The notes beneath the pieces were generated by a model, which made no database searches, was not told where the DNA came from, and worked only from the letters and a program-made list of their open reading frames with translations. Shown in pieces: positions 54,024 through 64,000 of a stretch of 64,000 bases of DNA (position 1 is the first letter of the stretch; every line of letters begins with the position of its first letter). The position numbers were made by a program, and so were the translations under genes. The DNA lies in assembly GCF_900187295.1 (NCBI RefSeq), contig NZ_LT906473.1, forward strand, positions 1,488,001-1,552,000. The letters run 5' to 3'. The stretch comes from Corynebacterium cystitidis. GTDB lineage: Bacteria > Actinomycetota > Actinomycetes > Mycobacteriales > Mycobacteriaceae.

Positions 54024-55147
54024 TGTCGCTGGCATGTGGCACCATGCAAAGCATGACTGCCATCGGTTCACTCTTCCTCGCCCTCCTACTTGGACTGCTC
54101 CTCGGGGTTATCGTGGGCTACCTATATCGGGGCCAGAAGAACACTCCGGCCCCTGCCCCGCCTCCTGCCCCACAACAACCCGCACTGGATGTGGCGCCAC
54201 TCATCCGCGAGCTAGAGAAGCTGACACAGCAGATTGATGAGATGGATGAAGACCGCGCGGTAGCATACTCTGCCATCGCCAGCCAAGTGCAAGCCATAAC
54301 GCGCACCTCTACCCGCCTGTCAGACCGCACAGACCAGCTGATTAACGCTCTGCGCTCCCCGCAGATCCGTGGTCGCTGGGGTGAGATTCAACTAGAGCGC
54401 GTTGTGGAACTTGGAGGGATGGTAGAGCACTGCGACTTTGATGTTCAGGTATCGGCGAACATCGATGGCAAGATTCTCCGCCCAGATTTACTGGTGCACC
54501 TGTCCGGCGGCCGCAACATCATCGTGGACGCGAAAGTGCCGTTTTCTTCCTACCTTGACGCATTGGATACCGAAGACCCTGAGGAAAAAGCCGGGTACCT
54601 TCGTCGTCACGCACATTTATTGCGCTCGCATATACACGCTTTGTCGTCCAAAGATTATATTTCCGCTTTCCAGACTACGCCGGAATTCGTTGTACTTTTC
54701 GTACCGGCAGATCCGTTTTTAGATGCCGCGTTGGAGCAGGATCCCGAGCTGTTGGACTACGCCTTCGAACGCGATGTAGTCATCGCCACCCCCACCACAT
54801 TATTCGCCCTCCTGCGTACCGTTGGCATGGGGTGGCGCCATGAAGATATTTCGGAACGTGCGCGCGAAGTGCAGCGCTTGGGCGCAGAGCTGTACACCCG
54901 AATCAACACAATGGGTGAACACTACAACCGCGTGGGTGCCTCTCTGGAAAAAGCTGTGGATGCATATAACGCCACGCTCGCTTCTATGGATTCGCGCGTG
55001 ATGGTGACGGCGCGCAAACTGGCAGAACTCGACATCCCCGTGCGCACCTCCCGGCGACCAGTCCAGCTCGAAACCTCAAACGCACCGGTTCGCAACGCCC
55101 CCACCCAGCGCGCGGACACTCGCTTTAAAGAAGAGACACAAGGTTAG
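54023..55147 (+). CDS. rmuC: DNA recombination protein RmuC
   Basis: A 374-residue protein with one N-terminal membrane helix ('IGSLFLALLLGLLLGVIVGYL'), a coiled coil, and the RmuC nuclease-like core ('RGRWGEIQLERVVELGGMVEHCDFDVQ', 'RPDLLVHLSGGRNIIVDAKVPFSSYLDAL', 'PEFVVLFVPADPFLDAAL'). RmuC limits inversion at inverted repeats. ATG 54023 overlaps the previous stop; ATG 54053 (10 residues shorter, starting just before the helix) is equally plausible. Confidence 0.9.
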   Translation: MSLACGTMQSMTAIGSLFLALLLGLLLGVIVGYLYRGQKNTPAPAPPPAPQQPALDVAPLIRELEKLTQQIDEMDEDRAVAYSAIASQVQAITRTSTRLSDRTDQLINALRSPQIRGRWGEIQLERVVELGGMVEHCDFDVQVSANIDGKILRPDLLVHLSGGRNIIVDAKVPFSSYLDALDTEDPEEKAGYLRRHAHLLRSHIHALSSKDYISAFQTTPEFVVLFVPADPFLDAALEQDPELLDYAFERDVVIATPTTLFALLRTVGMGWRHEDISERAREVQRLGAELYTRINTMGEHYNRVGASLEKAVDAYNATLASMDSRVMVTARKLAELDIPVRTSRRPVQLETSNAPVRNAPTQRADTRFKEETQG

Positions 55148-55175
55148 TGACGCTTAACTTTCCCCTCCAGGCGGG

Positions 55176-55189
55176 TAGAGTTATTAGAC
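55176..55189 (+). promoter_or_regulatory. Leaderless promoter of the DUF6542-like gene
   Basis: TAGAGT (55176-55181) ends 8 nt before GTG 55190, with no ribosome-binding site. Confidence 0.5.
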
Positions 55190-55888
55190 GTGTCACACCA
55201 GTCGAGTCGGAGCAATCGTCGCGCGTCATCAACGTTTGACGGCATCCCTACATTTACAGCTGTAGGCATCATCGCAGCTGCCTTGTTTACCGGTTTGCTG
55301 ATCAGCTGGAACACACACGCTGTGGGGTGGCCCTTCTACTTTCTGTTCGTGGTGGCCAGCATCGTCGCTCCCCTGCTAGTGAACCCGAAAGGTCTTTACC
55401 TTACTGTCGTGAGCATTCCGATTCTGTTCGGGTTTTTCATCGTGATAACAGGCTGGGTGGTTAATCGCTCCGACCTTCCCGAAGGTGGCGACCCTTTTTC
55501 CACCACCTCGCTGGTCTTCTCCGCCTATCCCCTTGTCCAGGGCTTTCCGACGCTCCTCGTAGGCCTGATAGGCGGGCTAGCCATCGCCGTTGTTCGGCTG
55601 TGGCTGCTAAGCCGCTACAACAAGCAGCTAGTTCATTCTCAGCAGTCTTGGCGTACACGTGCCGCTGAAGATAATCAACGCAACCGTCGTATCGCGCAAC
55701 GCGCCCGCGCACGGTCCAACCAGGTCACAGTGCAGGAGCTGCTGGAGCGAAACTCCGCGCGCGGGCGCTCAACCGGATCCACCTCAACACGTAGGCGTAG
55801 GCCTGTAGAACGTTTAAACAAAGAAACACCCAGCTCCCGGACGCAGTCTCCACGTCGGTCGCTGAGAGATGATCGTGACGGTAGCTAA
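55190..55888 (+). CDS. DUF6542-like membrane protein
   Basis: A 232-residue actinobacterial protein with a short polar N-terminus, four membrane helices (about residues 20-130, including 'GFPTLLVGLIGGLAIAVVRLW') and a highly basic Arg/Ser/Thr-rich C-terminal tail. It sits between rmuC and ispH, as in other corynebacteria. Function is unknown. The start is GTG 55190. Confidence 0.75.
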   Translation: MSHQSSRSNRRASSTFDGIPTFTAVGIIAAALFTGLLISWNTHAVGWPFYFLFVVASIVAPLLVNPKGLYLTVVSIPILFGFFIVITGWVVNRSDLPEGGDPFSTTSLVFSAYPLVQGFPTLLVGLIGGLAIAVVRLWLLSRYNKQLVHSQQSWRTRAAEDNQRNRRIAQRARARSNQVTVQELLERNSARGRSTGSTSTRRRRPVERLNKETPSSRTQSPRRSLRDDRDGS

Positions 55889-55909
55889 GTACGCTTTTAG
55901 GTGAGCGTT

Positions 55910-56878
55910 CTAGGTTCGTGCCGGCCGCAGTTCGCGCGGCAGTGCGAACTGAATAGTTTCAGTAGTAGTACGCACTTCGTCCACGCTGCTATATCCGCGT
56001 TCATCCAACCAGGCGATAACCTCACGTACGAGGATTTCTGGGACAGACGCGCCGGAGGTCACACCGACCGTCGTGACGCCCTCGAGCCAGGCCTCATCGA
56101 TCTGATGCGCGTAATCAATGAGATATGCCTCATCTGCGCCCGCGTCCAACGCAACTTCAACCAGTCGCTTCGAGTTGGACGAATTCTGTGAACCCACAAC
56201 AATCATGAGTTCAACTCGGTCCGCCATGGCCTTAACCGCACCCTGGCGGTTTTGCGTTGCGTAGCAAATATCGTCGCTTGGTGGGTCCTCCAGATTCGGG
56301 TACTTCTGGCGGAGTTTGGCCACAATCTCCAGCGTCTCATCAACCGACAACGTGGTTTGCGACAGCCATACGAGTTTCTGATCCTCCGGGAAGTCCGGAG
56401 CAGCGTCCACGCCCTCCAGGCCATCGACGAGGTGTGTCACCTCAGGGGCCTCACCTGCTGTGCCCTCAACCTCTTCGTGGCCTTCATGTCCAACCAGAAG
56501 GATCTGGTAACCATTACGGGCGAAGCGCTTCACCTCGTTGTGGACTTTTGTCACCAGCGGGCACGATGCATCAAGAGTGAGGAGACTACGCTGCCGAGCA
56601 GCCTCGCGCACCGCTGGGGAAACACCATGTGCGGAAAACACGAGGTGCGCCCCTTCGGGGACCTCATCAGTTTCGTCAACGAAGATCACGCCACGGTCCT
56701 GCAGCGTCTCAACAACGTATTTATTGTGGACAATTTCCTTGCGCACGTACACGGGAGCGCCATACTCATCTAAGGCTTTCTCGACGGTTTCGACGGCACG
56801 GTCGACCCCGGCGCAGTAGCCACGTGGCGCAGCCAACAGCACGTTCTTCACTGCGTCATCATTTTCTTTAGCACTCAT
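55910..56878 (-). CDS. ispH: 4-hydroxy-3-methylbut-2-enyl diphosphate reductase
   Basis: A 322-residue IspH/LytB protein with the three Fe-S cluster Cys in '[16 protein letters not shown]', '[11 protein letters not shown]' and '[11 protein letters not shown]', plus 'SAHGVSP'. It makes IPP and DMAPP as the last step of the MEP isoprenoid pathway. Complete. ATG 56878; it is divergent from xseA. Confidence 0.95.
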   Translation of the reverse strand: MSAKENDDAVKNVLLAAPRGYCAGVDRAVETVEKALDEYGAPVYVRKEIVHNKYVVETLQDRGVIFVDETDEVPEGAHLVFSAHGVSPAVREAARQRSLLTLDASCPLVTKVHNEVKRFARNGYQILLVGHEGHEEVEGTAGEAPEVTHLVDGLEGVDAAPDFPEDQKLVWLSQTTLSVDETLEIVAKLRQKYPNLEDPPSDDICYATQNRQGAVKAMADRVELMIVVGSQNSSNSKRLVEVALDAGADEAYLIDYAHQIDEAWLEGVTTVGVTSGASVPEILVREVIAWLDERGYSSVDEVRTTTETIQFALPRELRPART

Positions 56879-57006
56879 GGAACCAAGCGTATCGAATCGG
56901 AGTCTAAAAAGACAGATAGATCACACTGCTACGGCATAGCAGGATAGAGCAGGATAGAGTAAGTGAGCCCGCCGAAACTGGGAAACGCAATGAGAGGTGG
57001 AACAAA

Positions 57007-58287
57007 GTGACGCAACCAGGTACTCAGCCAGGTAGTCAACCAGGCGCTAAACCGCCTGTTAGTACGTCCGAAACCCCATGGCCGGTGCGTAAAGTCAACA
57101 CCACCGTGAAAGGGTGGATCGAACGTCTCGGTTGGCTGTGGGTGGAAGGTCAGCTCACCCAGATCAACATGAAGCCCAGTTGGAAGCTGTCCTACCTCAC
57201 TTTGCGCGACACCGAAGAGCAAGTAAGCGTTCAATTGACATGCTCCACTGATTTACTGCGGTCTATGCCCACGCCTCTCCGTGATGGCGACCGCGTGGTG
57301 GTGCACGGCAAACCCGCCTTCTACGCTGGACGTGGATCGTTTTCCTTGTGGGTGAAGGAAATCCGCCACGTCGGCGAAGGCGAACTTTTGGCGCGCATTG
57401 AAGCGTTGCGTAAGCAGCTGGCCGCGGAGGGGCTTTTCGACGCCTCACGCAAACGTCCTCTGCCCTATCTTCCTACCAAAGTGGGGTTAATTACTGGGCG
57501 GGGCTCTGCTGCTGAACGCGACGTCATTTCTGTTGCCCAAACCCGCTGGCCGGCAGTCCAGTTCGAAGTGATTAATACTGCCGTGCAGGGTGCCAATGCG
57601 GTTCCCGAGGTTATTGCAGCCCTCCAGCGCCTCGACGCAAATCCCGCGGTAGATGTCATCATCATCGCTCGCGGTGGTGGCTCTGTGGAGGATCTTCTGC
57701 CCTTTTCTGAAGAAGCTTTACAACGCGCTGTTGCAGCGGCTGGCACGCCGGTAGTCTCCGCTATCGGTCACGAACCTGATAATCCAGTGTTGGATAATAT
57801 CGCTGACGTGCGCGCCGCCACGCCCACGGACGCTGCCAAGCGGGTAGTTCCGGATGTTGCACAGGAGCGCGCGCTGATCGACGAAGCTCGCTCGCGCATA
57901 GCAGCTGCTCTCCGCGGGTGGGTGGAGCGTGAACGTCGCGGGCTGGCCAATGTTCGCTCACGCCCCGTTCTGGCAGATCCGTTAACCCCGATTCGCCAGC
58001 GCCGCGAGGAGCTTGATCGCGCAGTGGCGCTTATTCGGCGCGATATTTCCTATCTCCTAGGCCAGGAAACGTCCCGAATACACGCGCTTCGATCGCAGGT
58101 CTCAGCGCTGGGTCCCGCGGCAACTCTCGAGCGAGGCTACGCGGTGGTGCAGGTGCTGCCTCGCGATGGATCTGGCCCCGAGGTGGTCACTAGCATTGAG
58201 CAATCCCCACCAGGCTCCCAACTTCGGATCCGGGTTGGCGACGGTTCTATTAGTGCCGCGGGCATGGGCACAACCCCAGCAGATTAA
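57007..58287 (+). CDS. xseA: Exonuclease VII large subunit
   Basis: A 426-residue protein with the OB-fold N-terminus ('[19 protein letters not shown]') and the catalytic core ('[16 protein letters not shown]', '[21 protein letters not shown]', '[28 protein letters not shown]'). It degrades single-stranded DNA with XseB. The GTG at 57007 has GAGAGG 9 nt upstream. xseB follows 32 nt later. Confidence 0.95.
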   Translation: MTQPGTQPGSQPGAKPPVSTSETPWPVRKVNTTVKGWIERLGWLWVEGQLTQINMKPSWKLSYLTLRDTEEQVSVQLTCSTDLLRSMPTPLRDGDRVVVHGKPAFYAGRGSFSLWVKEIRHVGEGELLARIEALRKQLAAEGLFDASRKRPLPYLPTKVGLITGRGSAAERDVISVAQTRWPAVQFEVINTAVQGANAVPEVIAALQRLDANPAVDVIIIARGGGSVEDLLPFSEEALQRAVAAAGTPVVSAIGHEPDNPVLDNIADVRAATPTDAAKRVVPDVAQERALIDEARSRIAAALRGWVERERRGLANVRSRPVLADPLTPIRQRREELDRAVALIRRDISYLLGQETSRIHALRSQVSALGPAATLERGYAVVQVLPRDGSGPEVVTSIEQSPPGSQLRIRVGDGSISAAGMGTTPAD

Positions 58288-58319
58288 GACACGCACACTT
58301 TCAACCTAAGGAGATCAGC

Positions 58320-58583
58320 ATGGATAATTCCAACACCATCGGCACAGGCCAGGCAGGCGAAAACGCCTTCCCGGATGTTTCTACTCTTTCATACGAACAG
58401 GCTCGTGATGAGCTCGTCGAAACGGTGAAGATTCTGGAACTCGGACAGATGAGTCTTGATGAATCACTGAAGTACTGGGAGCGCGGGGAGGCTTTAGCGA
58501 AACGGTGCGAAGTGCTTCTCGACGGAGCCTCTCAGCGTGTCGAGCAAGCACTGCAGCAATCGCAGAGTGCCCAGGAAGAATAG
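58320..58583 (+). CDS. xseB: Exonuclease VII small subunit
   Basis: An 87-residue protein with the XseB pattern ('[45 protein letters not shown]'). It is required for ExoVII assembly with XseA. AAGGAG precedes ATG 58320. Confidence 0.94.
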   Translation: MDNSNTIGTGQAGENAFPDVSTLSYEQARDELVETVKILELGQMSLDESLKYWERGEALAKRCEVLLDGASQRVEQALQQSQSAQEE

Positions 58584-58589
58584 CTGGTT

Positions 58590-59198
58590 TTAAGGGTTAG
58601 CCGTGTTGATCGGTTCGGTATTTATGGCTGTTTCAATGAGCTGCCGAAATTCCTCGTCTGACCCTGCACCGGTAAACAGCAGAACCGAGTCTCCCAAATC
58701 CACCGCCCGTAGATCACGAACATCGTCATACTCAGAGGTGTACAGCTCGACTTCATGGCCTGCGATCTCGGTTGTAGATTCCAGTTCGCGTGGGTCACTG
58801 TCGATGCCACGGACTGCGTCGTCTAGCTCTTGGCCTGTCTGCGTCATTGCAATATAACCTTCGTTGGGGGTCACCCACCCCACTATGGGTGCGGGCTCGT
58901 TGCCCACCCTGGAACGGCGTGCGGAGTTTGTCATCCAGCCTTCGCCCATCTCTGGGTAGCGGACGGGGAAGTTCATGCCCTGGGCTTCCATGTGTATAAA
59001 CGTTTTCGCGTCTACTTCTTTGACGGGGCCGTTCTCGGGTGCTCCGGGGTTGAACGAGCACAATCCGGTGAATCCGACGGCGACGAACATCAATAGGAGC
59101 AAGACTCCCATGGAGATCATCATGTCGCGCCCGCCCTGGAAAATACGGGGTTTTTGTTCAGCAGCCACGGGGCTAAGTATGTCATGCAACAAGGACAA
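58590..59198 (-). CDS. DUF4245 family membrane-anchored protein
   Basis: A 202-residue actinobacterial protein with one N-terminal transmembrane helix ('MISMGVLLLLMFVAVGFTGLC') and an extracytoplasmic domain ('FPVRYPEMGEGWMTNSARR', 'VGWVTPNEGYIAMTQT'). It faces xseB and glpX in corynebacteria and mycobacteria; function is unknown. The start at TTG 59198 is uncertain; other starts lie closer to the helix. Confidence 0.8.
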   Translation of the reverse strand: MSLLHDILSPVAAEQKPRIFQGGRDMMISMGVLLLLMFVAVGFTGLCSFNPGAPENGPVKEVDAKTFIHMEAQGMNFPVRYPEMGEGWMTNSARRSRVGNEPAPIVGWVTPNEGYIAMTQTGQELDDAVRGIDSDPRELESTTEIAGHEVELYTSEYDDVRDLRAVDLGDSVLLFTGAGSDEEFRQLIETAINTEPINTANP

Positions 59199-59399
59199 GA
59201 CCTACCCCACCCCCGGTCTTGGGGGCAGAAACGAGATTCCCCGTGGAGTTTTACCGACGGAAACCTGATCTGCCCCTTTACGGGTGGGATTTTCCCACAT
59301 GCCCGGATATAAAAGTGCAACAATGGAGGAGGCGCACGCGCCGATTTACCCCTTTTGGTACCACCTAAATGAATTTTCGCCTTGGGAGGCTGACTGCTG
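59199..59399. other. Divergent promoter region of the DUF4245 gene and glpX
   Basis: 201 nt without a gene. GGGAGG (59383-59388) is the glpX ribosome site. I see no clear operator. Confidence 0.4.
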
Positions 59400-60413
59400 A
59401 TGACCACCAAATCCCCGGAACGTCCGGATCGCAACCTGGCAATGGAACTCGTTCGTGTGACTGAGGCCGCTGCGCTGGCCTCCGGTCGCTGGGTGGGCCG
59501 TGGCCAGAAAAATGAAGGTGACGGCGCTGCAGTCGATGCTATGCGTCAGCTGATCAACTCCGTCAACATGGATGGTGTCATCGTGATTGGCGAGGGCGAA
59601 AAAGACGAGGCACCGATGCTTTATAACGGCGAGAAGGTCGGTAATGGCGAAGGCGCGCCCATGGACTTGGCGGTTGACCCTGTCGACGGCACCCGCCTGA
59701 TGGCAGAAGGTCGCCCCAACGCTATTTCGGTGATCGCGGCTGCAGAGCGCGGGTCAATGTTCAACCCGAAAGACGCGTTCTACATGAACAAGATCGCTAC
59801 TGGCCCAGAGGCTGCTGGCAAGATCGACATCACGGCACCAGTGAAGTACAACATCGACGTCGTTGCCAAAGCGAAGGGCGTCCACTCTTCCGAGGTCACC
59901 GTGGTTGTGCTTGATCGGCCTCGCCACACACAGCTGGTTAAGGACATCCGCGAAGCCGGCGCTAAGGTCCGCTTCATCATGGATGGTGACGTGGCAGGTG
60001 CCATCGCTACCGCCCAGGACAACAACTCGATCGACTTAGCGATGGGTGTCGGTGGCACACCAGAAGGGGTGATCACTGCGTGTGCGATGAAGTGTCTCGA
60101 TGGCGAGATCCAGGGCATGCTTGCCCCGCAGAGCGACGAGGAACACGAGAAGGTTGTGGCTGCCGGCCATGACTTGAGCCGTGTGCTCACCAGCAAGGAT
60201 CTTGTGACCTCGGACCACTGCTATTTCGCCGCGACGGGTGTGACCAACGGCGACATGCTGCGTGGTGTGTCCTACCGCTCCAATGGTGCCACTACACGTT
60301 CGCTAGTGATGCGTTCCAGGTCCGGAACCGTGCGCTATGTCGAGAGCCTGCACAAGCTGGCCAAACTGCAGGAATACTCCGTTGTGGACTACTCCGATCC
60401 GATCGAGAAATAA
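59400..60413 (+). CDS. glpX: Fructose-1,6-bisphosphatase class II
   Basis: A 337-residue GlpX protein with '[18 protein letters not shown]', '[15 protein letters not shown]' (metal site) and '[24 protein letters not shown]'. In corynebacteria it is the only fructose-1,6-bisphosphatase and is needed for gluconeogenesis. GGAGG lies about 12 nt before ATG 59400. Confidence 0.94.
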   Translation: MTTKSPERPDRNLAMELVRVTEAAALASGRWVGRGQKNEGDGAAVDAMRQLINSVNMDGVIVIGEGEKDEAPMLYNGEKVGNGEGAPMDLAVDPVDGTRLMAEGRPNAISVIAAAERGSMFNPKDAFYMNKIATGPEAAGKIDITAPVKYNIDVVAKAKGVHSSEVTVVVLDRPRHTQLVKDIREAGAKVRFIMDGDVAGAIATAQDNNSIDLAMGVGGTPEGVITACAMKCLDGEIQGMLAPQSDEEHEKVVAAGHDLSRVLTSKDLVTSDHCYFAATGVTNGDMLRGVSYRSNGATTRSLVMRSRSGTVRYVESLHKLAKLQEYSVVDYSDPIEK

Positions 60414-60470
60414 ATCACTACGCTGAAACACGTAAACATCACTCCCCTACCTCAACTAAAGGATGGATTA

Positions 60471-61871
60471 ATGACTGAGCAGGAATACCGCATCGAGAAA
60501 GACACCATGGGCGAAGTTAAGGTGCCCAAGGACGCGCTGTGGCGTGCACAAACACAGCGTGCGGTTGATAACTTCCCGATTTCTGGCCGTGGGTTGGAAT
60601 CGGCCCAGATTCGCGCACTTGGTTTGCTCAAGGCAGCATGTGCACAGGTAAACAAAGATTCCGGCGCACTCGACGCCGAGAAAGCGGATGCGATTATCGC
60701 GGCGGCGAAGGAGATCGGCGAGAACAAGCACGACGAGTCCTTCCCCATCGACGTATTCCAAACCGGTTCCGGCACCTCTTCCAATATGAACACCAACGAG
60801 GTCATCGCGTCGTTGGCCGCACACAATGGTGTAGAAGTCCATCCGAATGACCATGTGAATATGGGCCAGTCTTCTAACGACACCTTCCCTACCGCTACCC
60901 ACGTGGCTGCGGTCAACGAGGCTGTCAATGATCTCATCCCTGGCCTGAAGGTTCTGCATGAGTCCCTGAAGAATAAGGCGCAGGAGTTCTCTCAGGTGGT
61001 CAAGGCTGGCCGCACCCACTTGATGGATGCAACCCCTGTCACACTGGGCCAGGAGTTCGGTGGTTACGCCCGCCAGATCGAGCTTGGTATCGAGCGCGTC
61101 GAGGCTACTTTGCCACGTTTGGGTGAGCTCGCCATCGGTGGTACCGCTACCGGTACCGGATTGAACACCTCCGCCGATTTCGGCGCAAAGGTGACCGAGG
61201 AGCTTAAGAAGCTCACCGGGCTGGAGGACCTGAAGGAAGCTGAGAACCACTTCGAAGCTCAGGCTAACCGCGACGGTCTTGTTGAGTTCTCCGGTGCGAT
61301 GCGCACGGTTGCGGTCTCTTTGTACAAGATCGCCAACGATATTCGCCTCATGGGCTCCGGCCCATTGACTGGTCTGGCGGAGATTCACCTGCAGGACTTG
61401 CAGCCTGGTTCTTCCATCATGCCGGGCAAGGTTAATCCTGTGCTCTGCGAGACCGCGACCCAGGTCTCTGCTCAGGTCATCGGCAACGACGCTGCCGTGG
61501 CTTTCGGTGGTTCCCAGGGCCAGTTCGAACTCAACGTCTTCATTCCGATGATGGCTCGTAATGTGCTTGAATCCGCTCGCCTGCTGGCCAACACCGCCCG
61601 CGTGTTCGCTGAGAAGTGCGTCGACGGCATCACCGCCAACGAAGAGCGCATGAAGCAGTTCGCTGAGTCCTCCACCTCGATTGTGACCCCGTTGAACTCT
61701 GCTATCGGCTATGAAAACGCGGCGAAGGCTGCAAAGCATGCTCTCAATGAGAAGATGACTGTCCGCGAGGCTGTTATTGATCTCGGCTTTGTCGACGGCG
61801 AGAACCTCACTGAGGAAGAGCTGGACAAGCGCCTCGATGTCTTGTCGATGGCCAACACTGATCGTGACTAA
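60471..61871 (+). CDS. fumC: Fumarase class II
   Basis: A 466-residue protein with '[20 protein letters not shown]', '[14 protein letters not shown]', '[18 protein letters not shown]' and the signature loop '[12 protein letters not shown]'. It converts fumarate to malate in the TCA cycle. Complete, downstream of glpX by 57 nt and closed by a strong terminator. Confidence 0.95.
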   Translation: MTEQEYRIEKDTMGEVKVPKDALWRAQTQRAVDNFPISGRGLESAQIRALGLLKAACAQVNKDSGALDAEKADAIIAAAKEIGENKHDESFPIDVFQTGSGTSSNMNTNEVIASLAAHNGVEVHPNDHVNMGQSSNDTFPTATHVAAVNEAVNDLIPGLKVLHESLKNKAQEFSQVVKAGRTHLMDATPVTLGQEFGGYARQIELGIERVEATLPRLGELAIGGTATGTGLNTSADFGAKVTEELKKLTGLEDLKEAENHFEAQANRDGLVEFSGAMRTVAVSLYKIANDIRLMGSGPLTGLAEIHLQDLQPGSSIMPGKVNPVLCETATQVSAQVIGNDAAVAFGGSQGQFELNVFIPMMARNVLESARLLANTARVFAEKCVDGITANEERMKQFAESSTSIVTPLNSAIGYENAAKAAKHALNEKMTVREAVIDLGFVDGENLTEEELDKRLDVLSMANTDRD

Positions 61872-61887
61872 GCACTAGCTTTACCCG

Positions 61888-61927
61888 CCCCGGCGCCACC
61901 AGCGTTCTGTGGCACCGGGGCTTTTTA
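61888..61927 (+). terminator. Intrinsic terminator after fumC
   Basis: CCCCGG-GCCAC (61888-61899, one bulged position) pairs with GTGGC-CCGGGG (61909-61920), followed by CTTTTTAA. Confidence 0.85.
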
Positions 61928-61936
61928 AGGTGTTGT

Positions 61937-62258
61937 ATGACTGATTCATTTTCCCAGCTTGAGAAGTCCGGCGGTTCGAACCGGCTGGTGGTTGTCAGTG
62001 GCATCACTGTGCTCGTTGTGGCCTGTATCGCGGCCGTCGTCGCAGGTATTGTGGCTTTGAAGCGTGACGACGCTTCATCTGCCACTTCTGCACTACCAGA
62101 AACAGTGACCGTGACCGCCACCCCTCCGGAGCGTGACTTCGTCCCAGATAGCGCGCCTGTAGGAACCTTCGTCGGCACGCTCACGAGCGTGGAAGAAGAC
62201 ACAGCGGGCCGATCCTGGCAGGCTGTTGCAACATTTGGCCTGACTTACACAATTGGGT
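61937..62258 (+). pseudogene. Membrane-anchored protein cut by an insertion sequence
   Basis: ATG 61937 starts a protein with one membrane helix ('VVVSGITVLVVACIAAVVAGIVAL') and a Thr/Pro-rich linker, then the start of an outer domain ('VGTFVGTLTSVEEDTAGRSWQAVATFGL'). At about 62250 the frame runs into the end of an IS1634-like element and stops at 62284 after IS-derived residues. The gene has lost its C-terminal domain. Confidence 0.75.
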
Positions 62259-63128
62259 TTAGTCCCCCGGTTTGTGTTGGGTGAGGGTGTTGATTAGTTG
62301 TTGGTCTTTTGGTGTTATTGCGGGTGGGATGGTTATGCGGGTGTTGTTGATTTCGATTGTGCTGTGGCGGTAGGTGCTGAGGCGTTGGACTAGTTTCGGG
62401 GCGGTGGTGTTGGTGGTCAGGTAGATGTGTTTTGACAGGGCTAGGGCGGCGAAGACAACGGTGATGTGTGCGGTGATAGCGGTTTCGGTGTGGTGATACA
62501 TTGGGCGGGCATCAAGGTCTGTTTTCGCCATTCGGAAGGCCTGCTCGATGTGGTAGAGCTGGTGATAAAACCCGATGATCTGACTGCCGTCTACCTGTTG
62601 GGCATCGATACTGGTGACGTAGCCTTTCCATCCTGCTAAAGCCTGGGCTTGAGCAAAGGTTTGTTCGTTGATGACAAACTGCCCGTTTTTCTTGGCCACA
62701 AATCTCGGTAGGCGTGCTGAGCGTTTCTTGGTGGCTATCTCGTGTGCTTTCTGGCGTTGTTTATCTAGCGAGCTGATGTCGTAGCGGTAGCGTTTGGCAC
62801 TAAACCCGATCACCGCACGTCGCTGTATAGCCTGTGTACCTGTTCCCATTGTTTTGGTGGTTTCAACGATGGCACCATCATGAGCATCGATACTGTCCTC
62901 GTCATCGGGATCAAGTGTGATGTCGTAGGGCGCTTTTTTCAGCCGGTCAGCAACAATGTAGTCAATACCCTCGGCATCAAGTGCATCTAGGTTTTTTGCT
63001 GATAGCATCGCCGCGTCAGCAACAACGACGACACCAACAAGATCATGGGCTTGGATATAGGCGTTGATCATCGGGATCAATGTTGTTGTTTCGGCTGTTT
63101 TACCGTGAAAAAATTCCACGTGAAGCGG
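62255..63128 (-). mobile_element. IS1634-family element, 3' part
   Basis: The right end appears to begin near 'GGGTTTAGTCCCCC' at ~62250-62265, directly after the interrupted membrane gene. The left portion is missing because the IS256-type element begins at 63129. The remaining DNA is almost fully transposase-coding. Confidence 0.7.
62259..63128 (-). pseudogene. IS1634-family transposase, N-terminally truncated
   Basis: On the minus strand residues from 'PLHVEFFHGKTAETTTLIPMI' to 'NTLTQHKPGD' match the C-terminal ~290 residues of IS1634-type DDE transposases, including 'GVVVVADAAMLSAKNL' (second catalytic Asp) and the 'YHQLYHIEQAFRMAKTDLDARPMYH' Y-(2)-R-(3)-E-(6)-K-like region. The N-terminal half with the first Asp is absent. 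The apparent open frame beyond 63128 is antisense IS256 sequence, not the transposase. Confidence 0.75.
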
Positions 63129-63706
63129 GATGGTGTCAGATGGTTTGTGTGTGGGATACCGATCCTGCATGAGGAGATGAACCACAATGACGACTATGAC
63201 GCGACGTGATCCAGAGGATAAAGCTCGGATTGATGCTATTGAGGAGAAACTGCTTGCCAATCCTGAGGTAGCTAAAATCATCAAGGAGCTTGCAACCTCT
63301 ACTACGGATGCCAATGAACTGGTCAGGGGCATGCTGCAAGCCTCGCTATCGGCAGCATTGCAGGCGGAAATGGATGTCCACCTCGGCTATCAGTCTGGTG
63401 ACAGGGCAGCCAAAAACGATGGTGTCAGATGGTTTGTGTGTGGGATACCGATCCTGCATGAGGAGATGAACCACAATGACGACTATGACGCGACGTGATC
63501 CAGAGGATAAAGCTCGGATTGATGCTATTGAGGAGAAACTGCTTGCCAATCCTGAGGTAGCTAAAATCATCAAGGAGCTTGCAACCTCTACTACGGATGC
63601 CAATGAACTGGTCAGGGGCATGCTGCAAGCCTCGCTATCGGCAGCATTGCAGGCGGAAATGGATGTCCACCTCGGCTATCAGTCTGGTGACAGGGCAGCC
63701 AAAAAC
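63129..63706 (+). repeat. 289-bp tandem duplication at the left end of an IS256-type element
   Basis: 63129-63417 and 63418-63706 are the same sequence placed head to tail. Each contains the putative IS left end (starting GATGGTGTCAGATGG) and the first ~77 codons of the transposase. After 63706 only the second copy continues into the full transposase. Confidence 0.85.
63187..63498 (+). pseudogene. IS256 transposase, truncated first copy
   Basis: ATG 63187 opens 'MTTMTRRDPEDKARIDAIEEKLL' and follows the IS256 pattern to 'LGYQSGDRAAKN' (~77 residues). It then runs into the IS left-end DNA of the second copy and stops at 63498. Non-functional product of the tandem duplication. Confidence 0.8.
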
Positions 63707-64000
63707 GCTGCTCGGGCTGATAACCACCGCAATGGCAGCTATCCAAAGACCGTGGATTCTAACTATGGGCCTGTCACCATTGATGTGCCCCGTGATCGGC
63801 AGGGGACGTTTGTTCCGACGATGGTGCCTAAAGGAGTACGTCGCCTGACCGATGTCGATGACATGATCGTTAGTTTGTATGCCGGTGGGATGACCATCCG
63901 TGATATCCAACACCACCTAGCCACAGCCTTGAAGATCGATGTGTCGCATGAGACGATCTCTGCGGTTACTGATGCAGTGCTCGACGAAGTACTGCAGTGG
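63476..64000 (+). CDS. IS256-family (mutator) transposase, partial at window end
   Basis: The reading frame from ATG 63476 is open to the end of the window (175 codons): 'MTTMTRRDPEDKARIDAIEEKLL', 'LGYQSGDRAAKNAARADNHRNGSYPKTVDSNYGPVTIDVPRDRQGTFVPTMVPKG' and 'DMIVSLYAGGMTIRDIQHHLATALKIDVSHETISAVTDAVLDEVLQW', the conserved N-terminal third of IS256-type transposases. The DDE core and right end are outside the window. It lies in the second copy of the duplication and seems intact. Confidence 0.85.
   Translation, partial: MTTMTRRDPEDKARIDAIEEKLLANPEVAKIIKELATSTTDANELVRGMLQASLSAALQAEMDVHLGYQSGDRAAKNAARADNHRNGSYPKTVDSNYGPVTIDVPRDRQGTFVPTMVPKGVRRLTDVDDMIVSLYAGGMTIRDIQHHLATALKIDVSHETISAVTDAVLDEVLQW

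Noticed and set aside
60468..61739. Long open frame (423 codons) on the minus strand opposite fumC
   Set aside because: It is fully antisense to a strongly conserved fumarase, shows no domain sense (His/Gln/Val-rich antisense composition) and has no ribosome site.
63129..63332. N-terminal 60-odd residues of the minus-strand IS1634 transposase frame
   Set aside because: This part is antisense to IS256 DNA and is repeated identically opposite the second IS256 copy, so it is chance read-through, not transposase.

Overview
The window is from a Corynebacterium-type actinobacterium. Evidence for this is mixed. The gene order closely follows the Corynebacterium/Mycobacterium core: odhA; mrp-tatB-cseE-sigE-O-methyltransferase; glgC/glgA; gpgS-folP2-LOG; dapD-aroP-dapD paralog; dapC-fdxC-mshB-lpqW-typA. 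The genome is moderately GC-rich, GTG and TTG starts are frequent, and many genes have a -10 hexamer 6-8 nt before the start codon, as in leaderless actinobacterial mRNAs. I cannot name the species from sequence alone.

Layout. 0-9.6 kb: the C-terminal end of 2-oxoglutarate dehydrogenase OdhA, a lipoprotein, stress and magnesium-related membrane/CBS genes, the Mrp ATPase, TatB, the SigE/anti-SigE pair, an O-methyltransferase and GlgC. 9.7-23.5 kb: GlgA, a GH32-fold protein that has lost its catalytic motifs, a cysteine-free RlmA-like methyltransferase, GpgS, FolP2, a LOG protein, two DapD paralogs flanking the AroP permease, an unassigned helical Ala-rich protein, GtrA, DapC and ferredoxin. 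23.5-43.3 kb: mycothiol deacetylase MshB, the LpqW-like lipoprotein, an MFS transporter, TypA, a secreted protein, and a TPP-riboswitch-controlled thiamine-precursor ECF operon (ykoE-ykoD-ykoC-kinase) whose genes are all joined by 4-nt overlaps. After these come a DUF2218 gene with a DtxR-like box, PanE, malic enzyme, a lipoate ligase with swapped domain order, an AspT-type exporter and a secreted DUF4185 protein.

43.4-51.4 kb is the accessory part. It holds a HTH-Mop regulator, shortened or broken gene remnants (DUF3253, an antisense fragment, a vWA fragment, a CDF transporter fragment), a two-gene toxin-antitoxin-like module whose first start codon lies inside a 32-bp perfect palindrome, a methyltransferase-like gene, a 2'-5' RNA ligase-like protein, a photolyase, a trypsin-like protease fused to a DNA/RNA non-specific endonuclease that is broken by a frameshift, a small inverted-repeat element, and a HigBA toxin-antitoxin pair.

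51.4-62 kb returns to core genes: YchF, an AI-2E-family transporter, RmuC, a DUF6542-like membrane protein, IspH, XseA/XseB, DUF4245, GlpX and FumC. The end of the window is an insertion-sequence nest. A membrane gene after fumC is cut by an IS1634-like element, which is itself cut by an IS256-family element whose first 289 bp are duplicated in tandem. No rRNA, tRNA or CRISPR array was recognised.
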